Source: JBOGEN01 sp050743265
Lineage (GTDB): Bacteria > Actinomycetota > Actinomycetes > JBOGEN01
NCBI GenBank assembly: GCA_050743265.1
Contig: JBOGEN010000072.1
Location: 1-25,895 of the forward strand
Direction: 5' to 3'
Length of the DNA stretch: 25,895 nt
Below the pieces are notes generated by a model, which had not been told where the DNA came from, did no database searches, and saw only the letters and a list, made by a program, of their open reading frames with translations. The translations under genes and the position numbers were made by a program. This document shows positions 7,286 through 13,841 of this stretch, piece after piece. Positions within the stretch are counted from its first letter, which is position 1. Each line of letters starts with the position of its first letter.

Positions 7286-8278
7286 TCAGTCGGGCTCACC
7301 GAGCTCGCGGGCGGCCAGCAGCCGGCGCAACGAGTCGAGCCGAGCCGCGTCGGCATGGCCTGCCTCCACCCACGCGTCCAGCGCGCAGTCCGCGTCCTGG
7401 TGGGTGCAGCCGCGGGGGCAGTGCTCGGCGCCGGCGGCCAGGTCGGGGAATCCGGCCAGGACGCCGTCCGGCGAGACGTGCGCGAGCCCGAAGCCGCGGA
7501 CGCCGGGCGTGTCGATGACCCAGCCGCCCCCGGGCAGGGCAAGCGCGACCGCGGAGGACGAGGTGTGCCGCCCGCGCCCGGTCACGACGTTGACCACGCC
7601 GGTGGCCCGTCCGGCCTGCGGGACGAGCGCGTTCACCAGCGTGGACTTGCCGACCCCGGAGTGCCCGACCAGCACGCTCGTCCGCAGGGCCAGCCTGGCC
7701 CGCACCTCGTCCAGCGAGGCTCCCCGCTCGGTCACCAGGCAGGGCACGTCCAGGGGGGCGTACATCGCGATCATCGCGTCCGGAGGGGCCAGGTCGGCCT
7801 TGGTGAGCAGGAGCACCGGGTCGAGCCCGGCGTCGTACGCCGCGACCAGGCACCGGTCGACGAGCCGCGGCCGGGGCTCGGGCTCGGCCAGCGCGGTGAC
7901 GATGACGAGCTGCTCGGCGTTCGCGACGAGGACGCGCTCGACCGGGTCGTCGTCGTCCGCGCTGCGGCGCAGGACCGAGGTGCGCGGCGCGACGCGGACG
8001 ATGCGGGCCAGCGTGTCGTGGCGACCGGACAGGTCGCCCACGAGCGAGACTCGGTCCCCGACGACCACGCCTTTGCGGCCGAGCTCGCGGGCCTTGACCG
8101 CGACGACCTCCTCGCCGTCCACGAGGCAGCCCAACCGGCCCCGGTCGACGGTGAGCACCATGCCCTCGGTGGCGTCCTCGTGACGGGGGCGCTCCTTCGA
8201 ACGGGGGCGGCTGCTGCGGGGCGGGCGGACGCGGACGTCGTCCTCGTCGAGCTCACGCCCCGACCGCCGGCTGCTCAC
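7286..8278 (-). CDS. rsgA: Ribosome small-subunit-dependent GTPase A
   Basis: A 330-aa circularly permuted GTPase that assists late 30S subunit maturation. The G motifs occur in permuted order: G4 TKAD, then G1 GHSGVGKSTLVNAL, then G3 DTPG. An OB-fold-like N-terminal domain precedes them, and a C-terminal zinc finger has the HCPRGCTH...C pattern. The N-terminal 30 residues are Arg-rich and may bind rRNA. The GTG start at 8278 overlaps the aroA stop codon by 4 nt (GTGA), so its translation is probably coupled to aroA. This start fits the family length; the frame is open further upstream but within aroA. Confidence 0.95.
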   Translation of the reverse strand: MSSRRSGRELDEDDVRVRPPRSSRPRSKERPRHEDATEGMVLTVDRGRLGCLVDGEEVVAVKARELGRKGVVVGDRVSLVGDLSGRHDTLARIVRVAPRTSVLRRSADDDDPVERVLVANAEQLVIVTALAEPEPRPRLVDRCLVAAYDAGLDPVLLLTKADLAPPDAMIAMYAPLDVPCLVTERGASLDEVRARLALRTSVLVGHSGVGKSTLVNALVPQAGRATGVVNVVTGRGRHTSSSAVALALPGGGWVIDTPGVRGFGLAHVSPDGVLAGFPDLAAGAEHCPRGCTHQDADCALDAWVEAGHADAARLDSLRRLLAARELGEPD

Positions 8279-9627
8279 GCCTGCGTCCCCGCGCCGGGTG
8301 TGGGGGCGGTGGCGGTGTCGGAGCCGTCCGTGCGGGCGGGAGGGCTCCCGGCGGGCGGGTCGGCAGCGAGCATCGCCGTCCACAGGGCGGTGAACCCGGG
8401 CAGCGTCTTCGCGGTGGTCCCGACGTTCTCCACGACGACGCCGTCGACGACGAGCCCCAGGACAGCTGCGGCGGTGGCGAGCCGGTGGTCGTCGTACGTG
8501 CCGAAGCGCCCTCCGTGCAACGGCCGCGGCCGGATCTCCAACCCATCCGCCGACTCGGTCACGTCGGCGCCCAGCCCAGACAGCTCGGTCGCCAGGGCCG
8601 CCAGTCGGTCGGTCTCGTGCCCGCGCAAGTGACCCACACCGCGCAGGCGGGACGGTGAGTCCGCGAGTGCGGCCACCACAGCGAGGACGGGCGTGAGCTC
8701 GCCCACGTCACCCAGGTCCGCATCGAGCCCGGTGACTCGCCCGGACCCGGTCAGGGTGAGGCCCTCCTCGCCCAGGACGACCCGGGCGCCCATCGCCTCG
8801 AGCAGGTCCGGGAGGCGGGCCCCGGCCTGCGTCGTCTCGCCCGGCCAGCCGGGGATGCGCACCTGACCCCCGGTGACGAGGGCGGCGGCGAGGAACGGCG
8901 CCGCATTCGACAGGTCGGGCTCGACCAGGACGTCGGCGGCGCGGATCGGGCCGGGCTCGACGTACCAGACGTCCGGGCCGCGCTCGCCCGCGTCCACGCC
9001 TGCATCGGCGAGCATCGCCACGGTCATGTCCAGGTGCGGGCGGGACGGCACGCGCGTGCCGACGTTGCGAACGACCACGCCGCGCGTGAAGTGCGGGGCC
9101 GCGAGCAGCAGCCCGCTCACGAACTGGCTGGACGCCGACGCGTCCAGCGCCGCCTCACCCCCGGCCAGGCCTCCCTGCCCGCGCACGGTGAACGGCAGGC
9201 AGCCCCGTCCCTCGTCCTCGACGTCGGCGCCCAGCGCCCGCAGTGCGTCCAGTACGGGAGCCATGGGCCTGGACCGGGCATGCGTGTCGCCGTCCAGGTG
9301 GACGTCGCCGTCGGCGAGCGCGGCCACCGGGGGGACGAACCTCATCACGGTGCCGGCCAGGCCGCAGTCGACCTCGGCAGGCCCGCACAGCGGTCGCGGG
9401 GTCACCCGCCAGTCGTCCCCTTCGTCGTCAACCTGCGAGCCGAGAGCCCGGAGGGCGGACGCCATGAGGGACGTGTCGCGGCTGCGCAGCGGCGCCCGGA
9501 GCGTCGAGGGGCCGTCCGCGAGCGCGGCGAGGACGAGCGCACGGTTCGTCATCGACTTGGACCCGGGCAGGCGGACGTCCGCGTCCACGGCGGACGCGGC
9601 GCGGGGGGCGGGCCAGTCGCGTACCAC
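8275..9627 (-). CDS. aroA: 3-phosphoshikimate 1-carboxyvinyltransferase (EPSP synthase)
   Basis: The 450-aa product transfers enolpyruvyl from PEP to shikimate-3-phosphate, the sixth step of the shikimate pathway. Family motifs are LPGSKSMTNRALVLAALA at the N-terminus, LAGTVMRF (the NAGT region, here with Leu for Asn), DGDTHARSRPM, and YDDHRLA near the C-terminus. Lys and Arg of the KSxTNR motif and the Asp-His-Arg motif are present. The length is normal for the actinobacterial branch. GTG 9627 is chosen because the protein then starts just before the first beta strand and TACGCT lies 6 nt upstream, suggesting a leaderless transcript. It is followed directly by rsgA with a 4-nt overlap. Confidence 0.95.
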   Translation of the reverse strand: MVRDWPAPRAASAVDADVRLPGSKSMTNRALVLAALADGPSTLRAPLRSRDTSLMASALRALGSQVDDEGDDWRVTPRPLCGPAEVDCGLAGTVMRFVPPVAALADGDVHLDGDTHARSRPMAPVLDALRALGADVEDEGRGCLPFTVRGQGGLAGGEAALDASASSQFVSGLLLAAPHFTRGVVVRNVGTRVPSRPHLDMTVAMLADAGVDAGERGPDVWYVEPGPIRAADVLVEPDLSNAAPFLAAALVTGGQVRIPGWPGETTQAGARLPDLLEAMGARVVLGEEGLTLTGSGRVTGLDADLGDVGELTPVLAVVAALADSPSRLRGVGHLRGHETDRLAALATELSGLGADVTESADGLEIRPRPLHGGRFGTYDDHRLATAAAVLGLVVDGVVVENVGTTAKTLPGFTALWTAMLAADPPAGSPPARTDGSDTATAPTPGAGTQA

Positions 9628-9633
9628 GCTGCG

Positions 9634-9639
9634 AGCGTA
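9634..9639 (-). promoter_or_regulatory. Candidate -10 of aroA (TACGCT)
   Basis: On the minus strand TACGCT fits TANNNT and is followed after 6 nt by the GTG start at 9627. No Shine-Dalgarno sequence lies between them, consistent with leaderless initiation. The -35 is not obvious. Confidence 0.45.
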
Positions 9640-9686
9640 GCCAGCGGAGCCGGGGTCACGGTGAGCCCCGGGTGCCGCCGGTCGGC

Positions 9687-10238
9687 TCAGCCGGGTAGCC
9701 GGTCGCGGGCCACGCGGGCTGCGCTGCTCGCGCGGCGCGCCGCCTTCTGCCGGGCAGCCACCGACGCCAGGCGGACCTCGCGGCGGCTGGCCCGGACGGC
9801 GTGCCGGCTCGTACGACCGGCATGGCGCGCCCGCCAGCCGAGCCCGGGACGGCCCTGGGTGTCCGCGCCCGCGATGAGCAGCCCGCCGGCCAGGCTCACG
9901 TTCTTGAGGAAGTGGGCCAGCTGGTCCGCACGGACCTGCGGGTCCTTGGCCTCCCAGAACCGGTGGGACGCCGCCGTCCCGGGCACGAGCGTCGTCGCGA
10001 GCGCCAGCGCGGAGAGCCGGGGGAGGTGCCCGGTGGCGAGCATCCCGCCCGCGGCGACCTGGACGGCACCGGTGGCGCGGACGACGGTCCTGGCGTCGTC
10101 GGGGAGGTAGGGCACCCGGCTGCCGAGGCCGGCGGGCAGCGGCTGGCCCTCGTCCACCGGTGGGTTGCGCAGCGTGCCGAGGCCCTCGGCGACGAAGCTG
10201 GCGGCGAGCATGACCCTGGCGAGACGTCGTACGAGCAT
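9687..10238 (-). CDS. DoxX-family membrane protein
   Basis: A 183-aa protein. It opens with MLVRRLARVMLAASFVAEGLGTL, the DoxX-type first helix with RxxLAxxFxxxG spacing. Further hydrophobic segments lie at about residues 56-76 (VRATGAVQVAAGGMLATG), 78-92 and 113-125. The motif FWEAKDPQVRADQLAHFLKNVSLAGGLLI is typical of the family. The last 50 residues are very Arg/Ala-rich and cytoplasmic. DoxX relatives take part in membrane redox or quinone-linked processes, but the role here is unknown. ATG 10238 is preceded by GGGAGGG. It lies 59 nt before aroA on the same strand and is divergent from the SRAP gene. Confidence 0.85.
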   Translation of the reverse strand: MLVRRLARVMLAASFVAEGLGTLRNPPVDEGQPLPAGLGSRVPYLPDDARTVVRATGAVQVAAGGMLATGHLPRLSALALATTLVPGTAASHRFWEAKDPQVRADQLAHFLKNVSLAGGLLIAGADTQGRPGLGWRARHAGRTSRHAVRASRREVRLASVAARQKAARRASSAARVARDRLPG

Positions 10239-10333
10239 CGTCAACCCTCCCGTCCACGGGCCCGGGTGAGCCCTGGCGTCACCGACATCCTTGCCGAGGC
10301 AGGGCGTCTCGAACCTCTGGCAGGCTGGTTCCC

Positions 10334-11113
10334 GTGTGCGGACGCTACGCCGCGAGCAGCAACCCCGACGACCTCGTCGAGGAGTTCGAGGTCGACCGGT
10401 TGGCGACCACGGGCCCACTGGAGCCCGATTTCAACGTCGCCCCCACCAAGCCCGTCCCCGTCGTCCTGGTCCGGCCCGCGCGTGGCCCGACCGCCGACGG
10501 CCGCCCGGCGCGGGAGCACCCCGAGCGCCAGCTGCGGGTCGTCCGTTGGGGGCTCGTCCCGTCGTGGGCGAAGGACCCCTCGGGGGCCGGCCGCATGATC
10601 AACGCCCGCGTCGAGACGGTCGCGGAGAAGCCTGCGTTCCGCCGGGCGTTCGCCGCTCGGCGCTGCATTCTGCCCGCCGACGGCTACTACGAGTGGTACG
10701 CACCTCGCAGGCAGCCGTTCTTCATCCGCCCCCGGGACGGCGGGGTGCTCGCGATGGCCGGGCTGTACGAGATGTGGCGCGACCCGACCCGCGCGGCCGA
10801 GGACCCCGAGGCGTGGCTGTGGACTGCTGCCGTGCTCACCACGGCGGCGCAGGACGACCTGGGCCACCTGCACGACCGCATGCCCCTGGTCGTCGGCCGC
10901 CACCAGCGGGACGCCTGGCTCGACCCGGCCGCCGAGGACCCCCGCGGCCTGCTCGACATGCTGGCCCCGGCCGCGCCCGGGTGGCTCGAGGCGTACCCGG
11001 TCTCGACCGCGGTGGGGGACGTCGCGAACAACGGGCGCCATCTGGTCGAGCCTCTTCCGGCGGACGGCGGCACCGAGGAGACGGCCGAGACCGACCAGCC
11101 CACGCTGTTCTGA
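10334..11113 (+). CDS. SOS-response-associated peptidase (SRAP, YedK/HMCES type)
   Basis: A 259-aa SRAP protein, which shields abasic sites in single-stranded DNA by forming a thiazolidine link through its N-terminal Cys. Cys2 is present (MCGRYA), as are the active-site Asn in FNVAPT, MINARVETVAEKPAFR, the Glu in DGYYEW, and the His in HDRMP. The GTG start at 10334 is required to place Cys at position 2 after Met removal. There is no ribosome site; CAGGCT ends 8 nt upstream and may be a weak -10 of a leaderless message. The alpha/beta hydrolase follows within 16 nt. This gene also sits near aroA and sigH in mycobacteria. Confidence 0.95.
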   Translation: MCGRYAASSNPDDLVEEFEVDRLATTGPLEPDFNVAPTKPVPVVLVRPARGPTADGRPAREHPERQLRVVRWGLVPSWAKDPSGAGRMINARVETVAEKPAFRRAFAARRCILPADGYYEWYAPRRQPFFIRPRDGGVLAMAGLYEMWRDPTRAAEDPEAWLWTAAVLTTAAQDDLGHLHDRMPLVVGRHQRDAWLDPAAEDPRGLLDMLAPAAPGWLEAYPVSTAVGDVANNGRHLVEPLPADGGTEETAETDQPTLF

Positions 11114-11129
11114 CTGCTTGACTGGCCCG

Positions 11130-11753
11130 GTGACCGAGACCTTCGACGTCGACACGCCGTTCGGCACGGGCCGGGTGGACCTCCATGTCGCCACCCGCTC
11201 GGTCGGTCTGCTCGTGCTCGGCCACGGCGCCGGCGGGACGGTCGACACCGCCGACCTTGTGGCCGTGCGGGACGCCGCCCTGGCCGAGCACCTGTCCGTG
11301 GCCCTGGTGACCCAGCCGTACCGGGTGGCCGGTCGACGCAGCCCCGCCCCCGCCCGCCAGCTCGACGGCGCGTGGGTCGCGGTCGTGGAGGAGTTGCGCG
11401 CCCGGCGGCGGCTGGCCAGGCTGCCGGTCGTCGCGGGCGGGCGGTCCAGCGGCGCCCGCGTGGCATGCCGGACCGCGTCCGCGCTCGGCGTGGCCGGGGT
11501 GCTCGCGCTGGCCTTCCCGCTGCACCCTCCGGGACGGCCGGAGCGTTCCCGGGCCGAGGAGCTGGAGGGCGCCGGCGTCCCCTGCCTCGTCCTGCAGGGG
11601 GAGCGGGACTCGTTCGGGAAGCCGGACGAGCTCCCCGCGGGGGTTCCCGTCCGTCCGGTGGCCGGGGCGGACCACGGGTTCGCCCGGGCCACCGACCTGG
11701 CCGAGGCGGCGGTCGAGGCCGCTGTCTGGGCCCGAGCCAGGGCGACGGGCTGA
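11130..11753 (+). CDS. Small alpha/beta hydrolase (KANL3/Tex30-like)
   Basis: A 207-aa single-domain hydrolase. Visible features are the oxyanion-region GHGAGG after the first strands, the nucleophile elbow GRSSGA (Ser), an Asp in GERDSFG, and the catalytic His in ADHGF near the C-terminus. Together these give a complete Ser-Asp-His triad. The short length and GHGAGG match the dienelactone-hydrolase-like Tex30/KANL3 group, whose substrates are unknown. GTG 11130 is chosen; a TTG at 11118, 4 nt after the SRAP stop, is an alternative that adds 4 residues. It is likely co-transcribed with the SRAP gene. The sigR promoter starts 8 nt after its stop codon. Confidence 0.87.
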   Translation: MTETFDVDTPFGTGRVDLHVATRSVGLLVLGHGAGGTVDTADLVAVRDAALAEHLSVALVTQPYRVAGRRSPAPARQLDGAWVAVVEELRARRRLARLPVVAGGRSSGARVACRTASALGVAGVLALAFPLHPPGRPERSRAEELEGAGVPCLVLQGERDSFGKPDELPAGVPVRPVAGADHGFARATDLAEAAVEAAVWARARATG

Positions 11754-11760
11754 CCCGGCC

Positions 11761-11789
11761 GGGAATCGTGGCGGGAGCGGCCGCTGTTG
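11761..11789 (+). promoter_or_regulatory. SigR/SigH-type promoter upstream of sigR
   Basis: GGGAAT (11761-11766) and GTTG (11786-11789) match the SigR consensus GGGAAT ... GTT, with 19 nt between GGAAT and GTT (18 is usual). It starts 8 nt after the hydrolase stop and about 85 nt before ATG 11876. It implies positive autoregulation of sigR, as known in Streptomyces and mycobacteria. Confidence 0.75.
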
Positions 11790-11815
11790 TCCTCCACGAG
11801 CCCCCCGAGGGGCCG

Positions 11816-11855
11816 CACCAGAGACCGCCGCACCAGAGACCGCCGCACCGAGACC
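11816..11855 (+). repeat. 15-bp tandem repeat in the sigR leader
   Basis: CACCAGAGACCGCCG occurs twice in tandem (11816-11830 and 11831-11845), followed by a degenerate third partial unit CACCGAGACC. It lies between the SigR-type promoter and the strong ribosome site at 11862. Confidence 0.8.
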
Positions 11856-11875
11856 AAGGCCGGAGGAGGTCGCCG

Positions 11876-12652
11876 ATGTCCGCCCCGTTCGGCCCGTCCG
11901 CGACGTCGCCGTCCCGCCTGGTGGACTGGCCCCATTGGCCGCTCGGCGGCGGCAGCCGGCGACCGCTACCCTCGGCCGGTGACGGTGCCAGTCTGGTGCC
12001 GATGCGGTCGGAGGAGGAGGTGGGTCCGGTCGAGGAGACCCTCGAGCAGCGCAACGCCCGGTTCGAGCAGAGTGCGATGCCGTACCTGGATCAGCTCTAC
12101 TCGGCCGCGCTCCGGATGACGCGCAACCCGGCAGACGCCGAGGACCTCGTCCAGGAGACCTTCGTCAAGGCGTTCGCGAGCTTCCACCAGTACACCGAGG
12201 GCACGAACCTCAAGGCCTGGCTCTACCGCATCCTCACCAACACGTTCATCAACGCCTACCGGAAGCGGCAGCGCGAGCCGCAGCAGAACCCCACGGAGGA
12301 GATCGAGGACTGGCAGTTCGCCCGGGCCGAGTCCCACTCGTCGCAGGGGCTGCGCTCCGCCGAGGCGGAGGCGCTCGACAAGCTGCCCGACTCGGACGTC
12401 AAGGACGCGCTGCAGGACCTGCCCGAGGACTTCCGCATCGCGGTCTACCTCGCGGACGTCGAGGGCTTCGCGTACAAGGAGATCGCCGAAATCATGGGGA
12501 CGCCCATCGGCACCGTGATGTCCCGGCTGCACCGGGGGCGTCGCCAGCTCCGGCAGGCACTCGAGGGCTATGCCCGCGAGCACGGCGTGCCGGGGGCGGG
12601 CCCGGACCCGGCCCGTGCCGGCCGCGCGGTCGAGGGAGGCACGAGCGCATGA
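11876..12652 (+). CDS. sigR: Redox-stress ECF sigma factor SigR (SigH orthologue)
   Basis: 258 aa from ATG 11876, or 216 aa from the in-frame ATG 12002. Region 2 is YSAALRMTRNPADAEDLVQETF ... NLKAWLYRILTNTFINAYRK; region 4 is DLPEDFRIAVYLADVEGFAYKEIAEIMGTPIGTVMSRLHRGRRQLR. Both are nearly identical to Streptomyces SigR and mycobacterial SigH, which direct thiol-oxidative and heat stress genes (thioredoxin, mycothiol metabolism). ATG 11876 has a strong GGAGGAGG site 6 nt upstream, whereas ATG 12002 and GTG 11996 have none. The extra 42 residues are Pro/Ser-rich and non-conserved in appearance. A SigR-type promoter precedes the long form and TACCCT (11967-11972) could serve the short form. It overlaps rsrA by 4 nt. 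Confidence 0.96.
   Translation: MSAPFGPSATSPSRLVDWPHWPLGGGSRRPLPSAGDGASLVPMRSEEEVGPVEETLEQRNARFEQSAMPYLDQLYSAALRMTRNPADAEDLVQETFVKAFASFHQYTEGTNLKAWLYRILTNTFINAYRKRQREPQQNPTEEIEDWQFARAESHSSQGLRSAEAEALDKLPDSDVKDALQDLPEDFRIAVYLADVEGFAYKEIAEIMGTPIGTVMSRLHRGRRQLRQALEGYAREHGVPGAGPDPARAGRAVEGGTSA
11967..11972 (+). promoter_or_regulatory. Candidate second sigR promoter (-10 TACCCT)
   Basis: TACCCT fits TANNNT and lies inside the reading frame of the long form, 24 nt before GTG 11996 and 30 nt before ATG 12002. A transcript from here could only make the short SigR. The -35 is weak. Confidence 0.35.
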
Positions 12653-12933
12653 GCTGTGGCAAGCCCCACGACGTGGACTGTAACGAGGTGCTCGAGCGGG
12701 TCTGGCTCTATCTCGACGGCGAGATCGGCGAGGCCGACGTCTCCGAGATCCGCGAGCACCTCGACGAGTGCGCGCCGTGCCTCCGGCAGTACGGCCTCGA
12801 CCAGGCCGTGAAGGCGCTCGTGGCCAGGAGCTGCGGCGCCGACCCGGCACCCGAGGAGCTGCGCGCCAGGGTGGTCGCCCGGCTCCAGCAGGTACGGGTC
12901 GAGATCACGCACGTGGAGTACCGCGCCGACTGA
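12649..12933 (+). CDS. rsrA: Zinc-binding redox anti-sigma factor (RsrA/RshA)
   Basis: A 94-aa ZAS-family anti-sigma factor that holds SigR inactive while reduced and releases it when thiols form disulfides. The zinc and redox ligands fall at Cys11, His37, Cys41 and Cys44 (HLDECAPC), the same numbering as in Streptomyces RsrA. Cys3 and Cys62 are also present. The helical N-terminal half (EVLERVWLYLDGEI) should bind the sigma factor. The ATG overlaps the sigR stop codon (ATGA), so the two are translated in balance. A compact GC hairpin follows the stop. Confidence 0.95.
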   Translation: MSCGKPHDVDCNEVLERVWLYLDGEIGEADVSEIREHLDECAPCLRQYGLDQAVKALVARSCGADPAPEELRARVVARLQQVRVEITHVEYRAD

Positions 12934-12944
12934 ACGCGGCGGCG

Positions 12945-12959
12945 GGCCGGGCGCCGGCC
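12945..12959. terminator. GC hairpin between convergent rsrA and bL37 genes
   Basis: GGCCGG (12945-12950), loop GCG, CCGGCC (12954-12959) is a perfect 6-bp stem. It fills the 27-nt gap between the two stop codons and could serve both strands. No U-tract is present. Confidence 0.55.
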
Positions 12960-12960
12960 G

Positions 12961-13035
12961 TCAGGCGTTGGGGCGCTTGCCGTGGTTGGCCTTGCTCTTC
13001 GCCCGTGCCTTGCGCTTGCGGGCACGCTTCGCCAT
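12961..13035 (-). CDS. 50S ribosomal protein bL37 (24 aa)
   Basis: A 24-codon gene encoding MAKRARKRKARAK followed by SKANHGKRPNA. The SKANHGKRPN ending is the hallmark of the actinobacterial small ribosomal protein bL37, first seen in mycobacterial ribosome structures, where it threads between 23S rRNA helices. GGAAGGAG (13043-13050 on the plus strand) lies 7 nt before the ATG on the minus strand, an excellent ribosome site. It is convergent with rsrA and probably the second gene of a transcript with the DUF5317 gene, 76 nt upstream. Its size makes it easy to miss in automated annotation. Confidence 0.93.
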   Translation of the reverse strand: MAKRARKRKARAKSKANHGKRPNA

Positions 13036-13111
13036 GGGAGGTCTCCTTCCAGATCTCGCCGTCATCGTCCCACACCGACCCCGCCCTGCCCCGTCCGGCG
13101 GGTCTGCCGCG

Positions 13112-13792
13112 TCAGGGCCTCATCGACGTGCTCCGGACGTTGCTGTGCGGTTCGCGGACCGGGACACGGTGCTCGGCCGGGTGCCCCTCCGGGCGGGGCC
13201 AGGTCTCCCAGAGGCTGGGCCCGTCACCCGCCTGCCGCCCGTTCTGATGGCCAGGTGCCGACCCGCGGGCCTGGCACATGCCGCCCGCCACGTACAGGGC
13301 GAGCCCGGCGGCGATGAGGACGTCCCCCGGGCTGGCCACGTCACGGCGCAGCGGCAACGCGACCGGGATCCGGTCCGCGAGCCACCCCAGCCGGGTCTCG
13401 GCGGTGAGGGCGTCCGTCCGGGCGCCGGCGTCCAGCGCCGCCGCAGTCGTGGCGACCCCGGCCCGTACGGTCGCGTCCGCGGAGACCGGCATCGCGCCGT
13501 TCGCCACGACGACCGCGATGTTGCCGAGCAGCCCCGCGGCGACGAGCGGCACGCCCAGCAGCCGCCCGTTGCGGACCAGGAACAGCACGACGAAGACGGC
13601 GGAGCAGGCCACACCGACCGGGTAGGTCGCGAGGGAGGTGCCGGCGAGCAGGCCGCCGCCCACCTGGAGCGCGAACGCGACGACGAGCAGCCGCACGCCG
13701 CGCACCGGCACGGCGACAAGCCGCGGCAGCGTCCCGCCGGCAAGACGTCCCGCCACGAAGGCGCCCACCGTGACCGCGAGAACGAGGGCCAC
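13112..13792 (-). CDS. DUF5317-type membrane protein
   Basis: A 226-aa protein with about five hydrophobic helices: residues 1-20 (VVALVLAVTVGAFVAGRLAGG region), 33-50, 56-75, 80-100 and 155-172. The conserved-looking stretch GNIAVVVANGAMPVS and the late GDVLIAAGLALYVAGG match the DUF5317 pattern. The C-terminal 50 residues are polar and Pro/Arg-rich. GTG 13792 is chosen because it opens on the first helix; the frame is open upstream but enters the divergent biotin carboxylase gene. No function is known for the family. It lies upstream of bL37 on the same strand. Confidence 0.8.
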   Translation of the reverse strand: MALVLAVTVGAFVAGRLAGGTLPRLVAVPVRGVRLLVVAFALQVGGGLLAGTSLATYPVGVACSAVFVVLFLVRNGRLLGVPLVAAGLLGNIAVVVANGAMPVSADATVRAGVATTAAALDAGARTDALTAETRLGWLADRIPVALPLRRDVASPGDVLIAAGLALYVAGGMCQARGSAPGHQNGRQAGDGPSLWETWPRPEGHPAEHRVPVREPHSNVRSTSMRP

Positions 13793-13798
13793 GACGGT

Positions 13799-13804
13799 TA
13801 GTCT
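13799..13804 (+). promoter_or_regulatory. Candidate -10 of the biotin carboxylase gene (TAGTCT)
   Basis: TAGTCT fits TANNNT and lies 37 nt before GTG 13842, giving a short leader with the AAGGAGG ribosome site. It starts 7 nt from the divergent GTG at 13792. No clear -35 is seen. Confidence 0.4.
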
Positions 13805-13841
13805 CCACGGGTCGTTGTCTGGACCCAAGGAGGCGCAGCCC

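Noticed and set aside
9628..10257. N-terminal extension of aroA to 10257
   Set aside because: The extension is out of frame with, and overlaps, the doxX-like gene. EPSP synthase motifs begin right after GTG 9627.
11372..11875. SigR frame open upstream into the hydrolase gene
   Set aside because: It is out-of-frame read-through of the hydrolase gene. The promoter at 11761 and the ribosome site at 11862 set the likely limit.
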